The translations under genes were made by a program, and so were the position numbers. Positions 38,084 through 45,758 of a DNA stretch of 64,000 nt are shown here, piece by piece; position 1 is the first letter of the stretch, and each line of letters starts with the position of its first letter. The stretch covers positions 1 to 64,000 of the forward strand of contig JADCIX010000034.1 of assembly GCA_020247545.1 (NCBI GenBank), given 5' to 3'. The notes beneath the pieces were generated by a model, which ran no database searches, had not been told where the DNA came from, and saw only the letters and a program-made list of their open reading frames with translations. This stretch comes from Rhodocyclaceae bacterium. Its GTDB lineage: Bacteria; Pseudomonadota; Gammaproteobacteria; Burkholderiales; Usitatibacteraceae.

Positions 38084-38944
38084 ATGCTTTATCCCGACCT
38101 CTTCTCTGATTTAGAAAAATCCCGGTGGAACATGGCCAGTGACATTCCGTGGAGCACATTCGACGGCACCAAGCTGACAGACGAACAGGCGATCACGATC
38201 AAGATGAACGCCATCACGGAATGGTCGGCGCTACCGGCAACTGAAATGTTTTTGCGCGACAATCAACACGACAGTGACTTCTCCGCGTTCATGTCCATCT
38301 GGTTCTATGAAGAACAAAAACACTCGCTGGTGTTGATGGAGTATCTCAAGCGTTTTCGTCCCGACATGGCTCCGACCGAGGAAGAGTTACACGCCGTGCG
38401 TTTTCCGTTTGACCCGGCACCCGCATTAGAAACGTTGATGCTGCACTTCTGCGGTGAAATCCGTTTGACACAATGGTACCGTCGCGCCTCGGAATGGCAC
38501 ACCGAGCCAGTCATCAAAAAAATATACGAAACGATTTCCAAAGACGAAGCCCGCCACGCTGGCGCGTATATGCGCTACATGCGACGTGCGATGGAAAAAG
38601 TCGGCAGCGAAGCGAAACTTGCATACGCAAAAATCGGCCTGCTAATGGCGAGCGCCGGTAAAGCGGGTAAGCCGCTTCACCCCACCAATCTGCACGTCAA
38701 TCAATCGATGTTTCCAAACGACACAGTGCAATCCAAGCTGCCTGATCCTACCTGGCTTGAGCGTTGGCTCGACACTCAGATTCAGTTCGACAAGGTGTGG
38801 GAGGCGCGAGTTATCAACGGCATTCTCAAACAGCTATCCACTTTGTTTGACCGTACCTTTGAATCCACCGCAGACCTCAATCGCTTCCGCAAAGAGCTGA
38901 TTGCAGGCATGAAGACGCCCCCGGTCGCGCCTGCCGCTGCCTAG
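38084..38944 (+). CDS. Ferritin-like diiron protein, acyl desaturase-like
   Basis: A 286-residue all-helical protein with a full diiron carboxylate set: E46, then E77-x-x-H80 (EEQKH), E125 (GEIRL) and E155-x-x-H158 (DEARH). The spacing of the two ExxH pairs across helices fits the ferritin-like oxygenase/desaturase group, near to acyl-ACP desaturases. There is no membrane span or signal. Its place beside tetR and the lipid cluster suggests an oxygen-dependent acyl modification, but the substrate is not shown by the sequence. Confidence 0.72.
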   Translation: MLYPDLFSDLEKSRWNMASDIPWSTFDGTKLTDEQAITIKMNAITEWSALPATEMFLRDNQHDSDFSAFMSIWFYEEQKHSLVLMEYLKRFRPDMAPTEEELHAVRFPFDPAPALETLMLHFCGEIRLTQWYRRASEWHTEPVIKKIYETISKDEARHAGAYMRYMRRAMEKVGSEAKLAYAKIGLLMASAGKAGKPLHPTNLHVNQSMFPNDTVQSKLPDPTWLERWLDTQIQFDKVWEARVINGILKQLSTLFDRTFESTADLNRFRKELIAGMKTPPVAPAAA

Positions 38945-38993
38945 GCTAAGCGTTCCTTGCACAGCCGTATGGCGCGCATAGTGGCAAAATGAC

Positions 38994-39479
38994 ATGATGC
39001 GCCCTGAATTTGAACGCAAGATTTGCCCGCCTGGCGAGATAGCCACACGTGTCGCCAGCCTCGCGAGCCCGGTGGTGTTTACCAACGGCGTGTTCGATGT
39101 GCTGCATCGTGGCCATGTCACCTATCTCGCGCAAGCGCGGGCGTTGGGCGCATCACTAGTGGTCGCACTCAACAGCGACGCGTCAGTCAAACGTTTGGGT
39201 AAAGGGAGTGACAGGCCGATTAATCCCCTTGAAGACCGCATGGCAGTCATCGCCGCGCTGGAGAGTGTTTCGCTGGTCACTTGGTTTGAAGAGGACACAC
39301 CGATTGCGCGGATACTTGAATCGCGCCCCCAAGTCTTAGTCAAAGGTGGCGACTGGACCATAGATAGAATTGTTGGCGCGCCCGAAGTCATCAGCTGGGG
39401 CGGCAAGGTTCACTCAATCGCGTTCCAGCATGAGCGCTCCACAACGGCAATGCTTGCAAAAATTCGAGGGGCGCAGTAG
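38994..39479 (+). CDS. hldC: Heptose-1-phosphate adenylyltransferase
   Basis: A 161-residue nucleotidyltransferase, equivalent to the C-terminal half of HldE (also called rfaE2). It activates D-glycero-beta-D-manno-heptose 1-phosphate with ATP for LPS inner-core synthesis. The HxGH site is in TNGVFDVLHRGHVTYL, and NSDASVKRLGKG and KGGDW follow. The start is ATG 38994 or 38997. Its stop overlaps the GTG of the next gene (TAGTG). The kinase half is not in this window. Confidence 0.92.
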   Translation: MMRPEFERKICPPGEIATRVASLASPVVFTNGVFDVLHRGHVTYLAQARALGASLVVALNSDASVKRLGKGSDRPINPLEDRMAVIAALESVSLVTWFEEDTPIARILESRPQVLVKGGDWTIDRIVGAPEVISWGGKVHSIAFQHERSTTAMLAKIRGAQ

Positions 39480-40897
39480 TGAACGCGCCTAATCCTTCGT
39501 TCGATGCTGTTTACGCCCTTCAGCAGTTCCGCGCGGTGGTGGGTGATGCGGCGGTGCTCACTGAACCCAGCGATATTGCAAGTTATCTCACTGACTGGCG
39601 CGGCAACTTTACTGGCCGGGCACTGGCCGTTGTGCGCCCTGCCAACACCGCAGAAGTCGCCGCATTGGTAAAGATCTGCGCGTCAACCGCAACCCCCATC
39701 GTGCCACAGGGGGGCAATACCGGGCAAGTCGGTGGCAGTGTGCCTGATGCCGATGGTCGGGCAATCGTAATGTCACTGAACCGAATGAACCGCATTCGCA
39801 ATATCGACACGGATAGCGATACGCTAATCGCCGAGGCGGGCGTAATTCTGCAAACCGTGCAAGGTGCCGCCGATGACGCCGACCGTTTGTTTCCGTTATC
39901 CCTCGGCGCAGAAGGCAGCTGCACCATTGGCGGGAACTTGGCGACCAACGCGGGCGGCACCAATGTCTTGCGTTATGGCAATGCGCGCGATTTGGTGTTG
40001 GGGCTTGAGGTTGTGACACCCAAGGGCGACATCTGGGACGGCCTGTCGGTATTGCGTAAAGACAACACCGGTTACGATATAAAGAATTGGTTTATCGGCT
40101 CGGAGGGCACACTCGGCATCATTACCGCCGCCTCACTCAAGCTATACCCTAAACCACAAACCCGGGCAGTCGCGTTAGTTGCGGTTGAGAATCCTGCGAA
40201 TGCGGTGCAATTGCTCAATCGTATTAAGCGTGCATTCGCGGATCGTCTGGTCGGGTTTGAACTCATTTCGCGCGCTTGTCTGGATTTGGTCTTACGCCAC
40301 ATCCCGAACACCCGTGAGCCATTCGCCACCCCACAAGCCTGGCAAGTACTAATTGAGATCAACGACTCACGCGCTGGCGCGCCAATCGGCGAGTGGATGG
40401 AAATGGAATTGGCGGCCTCATTTGAAGCAGGCGAGGCGATTGACGCAGTCATTGCGATTTCAGAGACGCAAATCATTGAGTTATGGCGGCTGCGCGAACA
40501 GATCTCTGAGGCGCAGCGCCTCGAAGGCAAGAATGTTAAACACGATATCTCGATTCCAATCTCCAAGATCCCGGCTTTTCTGCATGCATGTGACGCAGCA
40601 TTGGTGAAGGCGTTCCCCGAAATTTCGTTGGTGTGCTTCGGTCATTTAGGAGACGGCAATTTGCACTACAACTGCGGAATACCCGCGCAAGGCCTTGCGA
40701 ATGCGGCCGAAATCAACAAGATTGTTTTTGCCCATGTGGATCAGTTTGGCGGCTCCATCTCAGCAGAACACGGCATTGGCCAACTCAAACGTGCTGAGTT
40801 ACCGATGCACAAATCACCAGTTGCCCTCGATCTCATGCGCGCAATGAAAGCCACCCTCGACCCGCATAACTTGATGAACCCGGGTAAAGTACTTTAG
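39479..40897 (+). CDS. FAD-linked D-2-hydroxyacid dehydrogenase, GlcD-like
   Basis: A 472-residue flavoprotein of the vanillyl-alcohol-oxidase/GlcD fold. The FAD-binding block includes PIVPQGGNTGQVGGSVPD and GSCTIGGNLATNAGGTNVLRYG. The C-terminal substrate and metal motifs are CFGHLGDGNLHYN and AEHGIGQLKR. Close families oxidise D-lactate, glycolate or D-2-hydroxyglutarate, and the substrate is not decidable here. The start is GTG 39479, which shares a base with the hldC stop. Confidence 0.9.
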   Translation: MNAPNPSFDAVYALQQFRAVVGDAAVLTEPSDIASYLTDWRGNFTGRALAVVRPANTAEVAALVKICASTATPIVPQGGNTGQVGGSVPDADGRAIVMSLNRMNRIRNIDTDSDTLIAEAGVILQTVQGAADDADRLFPLSLGAEGSCTIGGNLATNAGGTNVLRYGNARDLVLGLEVVTPKGDIWDGLSVLRKDNTGYDIKNWFIGSEGTLGIITAASLKLYPKPQTRAVALVAVENPANAVQLLNRIKRAFADRLVGFELISRACLDLVLRHIPNTREPFATPQAWQVLIEINDSRAGAPIGEWMEMELAASFEAGEAIDAVIAISETQIIELWRLREQISEAQRLEGKNVKHDISIPISKIPAFLHACDAALVKAFPEISLVCFGHLGDGNLHYNCGIPAQGLANAAEINKIVFAHVDQFGGSISAEHGIGQLKRAELPMHKSPVALDLMRAMKATLDPHNLMNPGKVL

Positions 40898-40916
40898 CCC
40901 GAGGATCTGCCAATAA

Positions 40917-40947
40917 CCACGTCGCCCCAGCGTAGGCTGGGTCGTGG
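40917..40947 (+). other. Stem-loop after the GlcD-like gene
   Basis: CCCAGC-GTAG-GCTGGG (40926-40941) is flanked by CCACG and CGTGG, which can extend the stem. It lies 20 bases after the stop codon. There is no close T-run, so it may be a dispersed gtaggctgggt-type repeat rather than a terminator. Confidence 0.35.
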
Positions 40948-41083
40948 CCCGCCGTAACCAGTTTTTATGGCCAAGGACTGGATTCCAGCGGAGCGACTAA
41001 AACAGCGGTGAATGACAGCAAGTTTGAGACGGCAAATTTGCGGTTTAGAGAATTTCGCCTTGGAAAAAAACCTAGAATCTATT

Positions 41084-41133
41084 GGCATCTTCACATCAAA
41101 ATGCCTCAAGATGCGCGTTGATACTAGCGTTTG
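41084..41133 (+). repeat. Hairpin repeat family, copy 2
   Basis: The stem is GCATCTT (41085-41091) with AAGATGC (41108-41114), followed by GCGTTGATACTAGCGTTTGG. The tail runs into the last codons of the SPOR-like gene on the other strand. The arms differ from other copies but keep pairing. Confidence 0.6.
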
Positions 41134-41858
41134 GTTTTTTCCGAATCAGTCGGTGCAGCAGATGGCGGCGCAGTCTGGGTTGCCACCGCAGGCGTTGCCC
41201 TTGGCTCCGGGCAATCCGCCCCCTTCAACACACTCGCTTCGAAGTCGCGTTGCATCAACGCCACCTTGCCGATAACTCCAGCGTCTGGCGCACGAATCGT
41301 GAACACCGTCTCTTTCGTCTGCGGATTTTTTGGCATGATGGTGATGCCCGTGACCAGATTCGCCGCTTTTGTTGCCATCTCCGCCACAATCCGCTTCGCG
41401 GCGTCCTCGGTCGAAAACAAACCAAGAGACACACTGTTGTCCGCCATGACAAGTACGTCCTTTATGTTCTCCTTTCTTAGATTAGCAACCAGCTTATCGG
41501 CGGCCTTGCGGTCACGCTGCACAGGCAGTACGACTGCAAAGCGGGTGAACTCTTCGATGTTCTTAAAATCAATGCGGTCAGCCAGCACCATCGTACCAAG
41601 TACCGTTTGCGCGCGCTGTGCGTCGGCTGGTTTCACTGATAGCTGCAAACAAGAGGTCGAGGTCAAGGACTCAATAAGTTTCTTGGCAAGAAGCGCTTCG
41701 CCCTGCGCCTTTGCCGGATCAGTAATCGATAACACTTTGATCGCGTCACGATTTACCTCGACACCCAAACCTTCGCGCGGCTGAGTCGACGTCAGGTAGA
41801 TGTGCCCGGCGAGCGCCAGATTGGCCACGAGCAACAGAAAAAAAATAAAACGCGCCAT
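41124..41858 (-). CDS. SPOR-like membrane-anchored protein
   Basis: A 244-residue protein with an N-terminal anchor (FIFFLLLVANLALAGHIYL) and a periplasmic part. The region from about residue 120 (FAVVLPVQRDRKAADKLVANL and then SLGLFSTEDAAKRI) has the pattern of a SPOR domain, which binds denuded glycan strands at division sites. The C-terminus is Pro/Ala/Thr-rich. ATG 41858 is the sensible start. It follows birA by 117 bases; in many betaproteobacteria coaX lies between, but here it does not. Confidence 0.65.
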   Translation of the reverse strand: MARFIFFLLLVANLALAGHIYLTSTQPREGLGVEVNRDAIKVLSITDPAKAQGEALLAKKLIESLTSTSCLQLSVKPADAQRAQTVLGTMVLADRIDFKNIEEFTRFAVVLPVQRDRKAADKLVANLRKENIKDVLVMADNSVSLGLFSTEDAAKRIVAEMATKAANLVTGITIMPKNPQTKETVFTIRAPDAGVIGKVALMQRDFEASVLKGADCPEPRATPAVATQTAPPSAAPTDSEKTKR

Positions 41859-41975
41859 GATTTCGTCTTTGATTATGCTTTTGCTGCGCCCGTGCATCGA
41901 CTAGGCAGTGCTCGTGATCGTCGTATGCCAGCGTCGCAATTGTAAATCCAAAGCCATCCTAACCGATACCGCACC

Positions 41976-43001
41976 TCAGTTGTGACGTATCGAAATTTCT
42001 GCCGCCGTCAGCCGGAGACGAGCGCCGTCGCGTTCCACAATCAGCGCTCCATCCTCACTGACATCAAGTACCTTCGCAACAAAGGACTCTGTCGCACCGT
42101 TCACGTCGACCCAGCAACCCTGATGCGCGTGCAGCACCCGCCACTGGTCGCGCAGTGAACCAAAGCCACCGCGCTGAAATTGATCCAACACCGCAACGAG
42201 CTGGGCAAGGATGGCTGGCAGTAAGATATTTCGATTCAGCGCGGGCGAGGCAAACGCCGCATCCGCGCTGACTGTGGCGATGTCTGTGACTGGCTGATCA
42301 ATCGCCAACCTAATCGACTCCGGCAGGCGAACATTCAAGCCGATGCCGATCACTGCAACAGTCGGGCCGAGCATATCGCCCTGCGTTTCAATGAGAATGC
42401 CGCCGAGCTTTTGATCATCCACCACGATATCGTTCGGCCACTTCAACTCGGCATCAATTCCCAGCGCACGCAATGCGTTGGCCACGGCTAGTCCCACCGC
42501 CAGCGAGAGTCCACCGAGCGAGGCGGCACCACTTTCAAAGCGCCACAGGAGCGAGAACGTGAGCGACGCACCGAGCGCCGATTGCCAGACGCGTCCCCGG
42601 CGACCCCGGCCGGCTGTTTGCAGCTCCGCAGCGAGACACATTCCCGAGGGGATTGTTGTTGTACTGCCCGATGCCACGCCCGAATTGGTTTGGCTCAACA
42701 AAGCCGTATTGGTGGAATCAATGACATCAACGATCCGCAAATCCACGCGACGCTGGCTGGTTCCCATCCGCTGGCGAATCACATCAATATCGAGAAGTTG
42801 CAGCGGCTCGGCCAGCCGATAGCCGCGGCGCGTCAACGAAAAAATCTGTACGCCGAGAGCACTCGCGTCCTTCAACGCTTCTGAAATTGCGCTGCGTGAA
42901 ACACCATACTTCGCCGCTAACGCCGCGCCTGAAGTGAAGTGCTCGGCAGACAACTCACGCAGCAGCGTAAACGTCAGCGGGCGAACCTGTATTTCAGTCA
43001 C
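41976..43001 (-). CDS. birA: Biotin--protein ligase and repressor BirA
   Basis: A 341-residue bifunctional protein that attaches biotin to carboxylase carrier proteins and represses biotin genes. The N-terminal winged helix is SGAALAAKYGVSRSAISEAL (about residues 24-43). The ligase domain has AELQTAGRGRRGRVW (biotinyl-AMP loop), ELKWPNDIVVDDQKLGGILIE and GIGLNVR. The C-terminal SH3-like domain follows. It is eight bases after the HAD phosphatase gene. Confidence 0.94.
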   Translation of the reverse strand: MTEIQVRPLTFTLLRELSAEHFTSGAALAAKYGVSRSAISEALKDASALGVQIFSLTRRGYRLAEPLQLLDIDVIRQRMGTSQRRVDLRIVDVIDSTNTALLSQTNSGVASGSTTTIPSGMCLAAELQTAGRGRRGRVWQSALGASLTFSLLWRFESGAASLGGLSLAVGLAVANALRALGIDAELKWPNDIVVDDQKLGGILIETQGDMLGPTVAVIGIGLNVRLPESIRLAIDQPVTDIATVSADAAFASPALNRNILLPAILAQLVAVLDQFQRGGFGSLRDQWRVLHAHQGCWVDVNGATESFVAKVLDVSEDGALIVERDGARLRLTAAEISIRHN

Positions 43002-43009
43002 GAGTGGTT

Positions 43010-43882
43010 TCAGGATTGTTCAGACTTGCATGCGGCGACTTCTTCCGCATACGCAATGCCTGCAATCACCGAATCGAGCAGAAGCCTTACCCGCGCAGCC
43101 AGCTTACTCGTCGCACGATAATCGGCAGGGGCAATAAAATCGACCCGCCCAGCATTCAGCAGACCCATACAGGTATCTTTTGTTTTCGGCACTTTTGGGT
43201 TGTAGACCGCCACCGCGTGTCCACCACTCTTCTTTGCCAACGCCATCGACGGCACATCGGTCATGCCATCGCCGAGATAAATCATGTTTGAAAATGGAAT
43301 AGGGCGCCGCTCTTCAGGCATGTGTTCATTGATCGACTCGGACAACAGTTCTTTTCCCTTGTTGATACGAAACAAAAACTGCGTCTTTGAGGTGTCCGTG
43401 ATCAACAACTTCGGAAACGTCGCAATGCCGTATTGATTGAAATGGTATTCGGAGGCGTAGATTTGTTTGAAGTGTTTACGAATCGACACGCCTTCCAAGA
43501 TTTCCTTTTGCCCGGCGGAGATGATGTAGTGCGCAATTTCGACCTTACCGGCGCTGCGCTCGCGAACGTAGTCATCAATCAACGGAAACCATAACTCCAC
43601 GCCAGGAAAGTACTTGATCCGTTTCGCCATCACCGCAAAGTCTTCGCGAGTTACCTTAATCTCATCGTGTTTGTAGAGCTTTTCCATCATCAGCCGCATA
43701 TACGTCAGCATCGGGTCTGAGCCAGTCTCACGCGCCTCTTTGTGCACCTGCGCCCAAAACTCTTCAGGCTCCACGCCGATCTTGGGCAGCACGGTGTATT
43801 CCTGCATGGGCTGCGGCGACAACGTACCGTCAAAGTCATAGACCATGGCGATGGTGTTCTGGAAAAAGGGCTTTCTGCTCAT
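43010..43882 (-). CDS. HAD-superfamily phosphatase
   Basis: A 290-residue cytosolic hydrolase. Motif I is VYDFDGTLSP with both catalytic aspartates. IISAGQKEIL supplies motif II, and the lysine/GDGMTDVPSMALAKKSGG segment supplies motifs III and IV. The long insert between motif I and II (residues 25-100) forms an alpha-helical cap. The group resembles phosphoserine phosphatase, but the substrate is unknown. It is co-directional with birA. Confidence 0.85.
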   Translation of the reverse strand: MSRKPFFQNTIAMVYDFDGTLSPQPMQEYTVLPKIGVEPEEFWAQVHKEARETGSDPMLTYMRLMMEKLYKHDEIKVTREDFAVMAKRIKYFPGVELWFPLIDDYVRERSAGKVEIAHYIISAGQKEILEGVSIRKHFKQIYASEYHFNQYGIATFPKLLITDTSKTQFLFRINKGKELLSESINEHMPEERRPIPFSNMIYLGDGMTDVPSMALAKKSGGHAVAVYNPKVPKTKDTCMGLLNAGRVDFIAPADYRATSKLAARVRLLLDSVIAGIAYAEEVAACKSEQS

Positions 43883-44429
43883 GATGTGAGTTTAGCGCGT
43901 CGCGGTGCGGCGTATCGGGAGCGGAGAATTGCGGTTCTGCGGCAGCGCGAAGGCGAACTACTGACCCAATGCGGCTGTACAGATTTCCCGACGGCCGTCA
44001 TTCGTTTGGTCGCGCAGAGGTCTCGGCGGACTCAGCTCAAATGGTTATGGTTGAAATCAATTTGACTCCGACCCCTTGGGTTGCTGGTAAGGTAACTGCA
44101 GCACAACGAAGATCGTAAATAGGAGATCACCACACCACGATTGCTAGCAAGTTGATTGATGGCAAACAGGTCGAACCGGCGCCAGCAAAACCCGTTCATG
44201 TCGATGGCCTTCGAGGCCGACAAAGCAATCGGGAGCAGGCGCGCGAATAGCCCATTATGGCCGTGCACCTCAACAGAGATGCTGAATGAAGAGGCCGAAT
44301 ATACGTCAGCAGTCGTACCTCACTTGCCAAAAATCAAAATGCTTGCAAACGAGGAGGGGTCCATATACGGACATCTCGATTGCCCGAAAGCAGCTGTTTA
44401 ACCTTTGAAATTACCGGTGCAAAACAGCT
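43883..44429. other. Intergenic stretch with a RAYT/REP-like motif
   Basis: About 550 bases with no convincing gene. At 44055-44080 the plus strand reads AATTTGACTCCGACCCCTTG, the same block found in leader repeat copies B and D. Such GACTCCGACCCC sequences are associated, in my recollection, with REP-type elements and their Y1 transposases. Short frames at 44032-44268 (minus) and 44156-44401 (plus) show no recognisable domain and look like chance or decayed sequence. Confidence 0.35.
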
Positions 44430-45179
44430 CTATCGCGCAGCGTCCGGTGGATTGATGGGTTGGGCCTCTTTGTTGCGAAGTGCTGCCGGCGTCCAGTTTT
44501 CGGACTGTTGATTACACGAAGCCGATTGCTCAGCGGATAGCATTCGCTGAAGTTGAGGAAGTACCCGACTAAGATGGTTTTGCAGTTCGCGCTCGTGCGG
44601 TGCAGAAAACTTGCGCGCCCGCATTGCCCAAACGCAGGCATTCAGCATGTCCTTCTCTCCGAGCTGGCCCGCGCCATACATGTTGGCGATATTCCACATC
44701 GCTTCAGCCCAGCCAAGATCAGCCGCACGGGAATAAAGCTCGAAGCCTTTTCGACGATCCTGTTTCACTCCCAGACCGAGGTCGTAAAAATAGGCGAGGT
44801 TGTTGGTGGCGAGGGCATGTCCTTGTGCCGATGCTTTCTCATACCAAGGCAAAGCCTCTTCGTAACGCTTCTCCGCTTGAAGCCCGCTTCCAACGCTGTT
44901 TTGAGCCTCGGCGTTGCCACGCTCGGCCGCCATCCGGTACCACTTCATTGCTTGTCTTCCGTCGCGCGGAGCGCCCCTACCAGAGTCGTAGGCTGCACCG
45001 ACGCGAAGCTGGGCGTCCGTATCGCCAGCTTCAGCCTTAACAATTAATGCCTTAGTTTCCGCAGAGATGAACCAGTCAGCTGCTGCGAGGTTTGAGAACG
45101 CCAGCAGAATAGTTGAACAAACGGCAGCAAGCAGTCTGTTGACCGAAACATTACGTGTCAGAGTTGTATTGTTTTTCAT
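44430..45179 (-). CDS. Exported Sel1-repeat protein
   Basis: A 249-residue protein starting at ATG 45179 (MKNNTTLTRN) with a signal peptide (LLAAVCSTILLAFSNLAAA). Four Sel1-like repeats follow, with the A-x-x-G-x-x-x-A-Q pattern: GDTDAQLRVGAAYDSGRGAP, GNAEAQNSVGSG, GHALATNNLAYFYDLGLG and GWAEAMWNIANMYGAG. Sel1 proteins are protein-protein scaffolds; the partner is unknown. The start lies inside a leader repeat shared with the exported protein at 366. The C-terminus is polar and low in structure. Confidence 0.75.
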   Translation of the reverse strand: MKNNTTLTRNVSVNRLLAAVCSTILLAFSNLAAADWFISAETKALIVKAEAGDTDAQLRVGAAYDSGRGAPRDGRQAMKWYRMAAERGNAEAQNSVGSGLQAEKRYEEALPWYEKASAQGHALATNNLAYFYDLGLGVKQDRRKGFELYSRAADLGWAEAMWNIANMYGAGQLGEKDMLNACVWAMRARKFSAPHERELQNHLSRVLPQLQRMLSAEQSASCNQQSENWTPAALRNKEAQPINPPDAAR

Positions 45180-45220
45180 CGAATTCACGCGATCAAGATA
45201 TGAAATTGGAACGCATGCGC
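45154..45220 (-). repeat. Leader repeat, copy C (start of the Sel1 gene)
   Basis: On the minus strand, GAATTCGATGAAAAACAATA carries the Sel1 start codon, preceded by CCAATTTCATATCTTGATCGCG. It aligns over about 60 bases with copy B, 290 bases away, and with copies A and D, with scattered substitutions. Confidence 0.6.
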
Positions 45221-45258
45221 AAAGCGCTGCTTTTGGCCGAATTTTACCGACCGCCTTA

Positions 45259-45447
45259 TCAGAAACAGTTGCCATTGAAGCAAGAAATTGCGCCACCGAC
45301 AAATATCATCAACACAGCCAACCCGACAGAGTATGCGATGGAAGCGGCTGGTGGGGCCCACGCCGGGAATTCCTCAAGAAGCCGCCTGAACGCAATGAAG
45401 GCGATCGCACTGAGCGCCATCCAAGTAGCGCACCACATCGTGAACAC
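45259..45447 (-). CDS. Tiny two-span membrane protein
   Basis: A 62-residue frame from ATG 45447 with two hydrophobic segments, roughly residues 7-20 (CATWMALSAIAFIAF) and 33-56 (SIAYSVGLAVLMIFVGGAI), separated by a short RRLLEEFP loop. It begins just inside leader repeat copy B and ends 80 bases before the Sel1 gene. No family is recognised. It could be a real small membrane protein sharing the transcript with Sel1, or a chance frame. Confidence 0.4.
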   Translation of the reverse strand: MFTMWCATWMALSAIAFIAFRRLLEEFPAWAPPAASIAYSVGLAVLMIFVGGAISCFNGNCF

Positions 45448-45518
45448 CAGGGGTCGGAGTCACATTGTTTTTCGTCGAATTCAATGGGTCAATGTATGAA
45501 ATCAGAAAGCACTCGCGA
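45446..45518 (-). repeat. Leader repeat, copy B
   Basis: This copy contains both the CGCGAGTGCTTTCTGATTTC core of copy A and the ATGTGACTCCGACCCC block of copy D. The position of the Sel1-type start codon is ACG here, so that start is lost. Confidence 0.65.
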
Positions 45519-45612
45519 ACCGCGGCATTTAGCCCATTCTGCAAAATTCGTCTGCGTTCCACAAGATTGATCCAAACACGATCCCACGCAGTATTCGGCG
45601 TACCCAAAGAAA

Positions 45613-45640
45613 ATTGGCCGCAGATTTCTCGGCGGCCAAT
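45613..45640 (-). terminator. Candidate terminator after the Bug receptor gene
   Basis: On the minus strand ATTGGCCGC (45632-45640 complement) pairs with GCGGCCAAT (45613-45621 complement) around a 10-base loop, followed by TTTTCTTT. A second weaker stem, AAAAGCC/GGCTTTT, lies at 45659-45683. Together they fit the end of the transcript from 46745. Confidence 0.5.
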
Positions 45641-45758
45641 TAGTTGTGTTACTAAATGAAAAGCCCCGTCTTTAAAGGCTTTTACTCAATTAGTACTATT
45701 TTTTCACGGCAGACCCCGAGGGGCGTTTTCCATTTTTACACTACTTGCGATGCGCCGA

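Noticed and set aside
44032-44401. Short frames on both strands (78 and 81 codons)
   Set aside because: They overlap each other and a transposon-like block, and neither shows a motif, signal peptide or good start.
45700-45730. CCCCTCGGGG palindrome after the Bug receptor gene as terminator
   Set aside because: The stem is only five pairs with a two-base loop and the T-run is displaced; the stems at 45613-45640 and 45659-45683 are better candidates.
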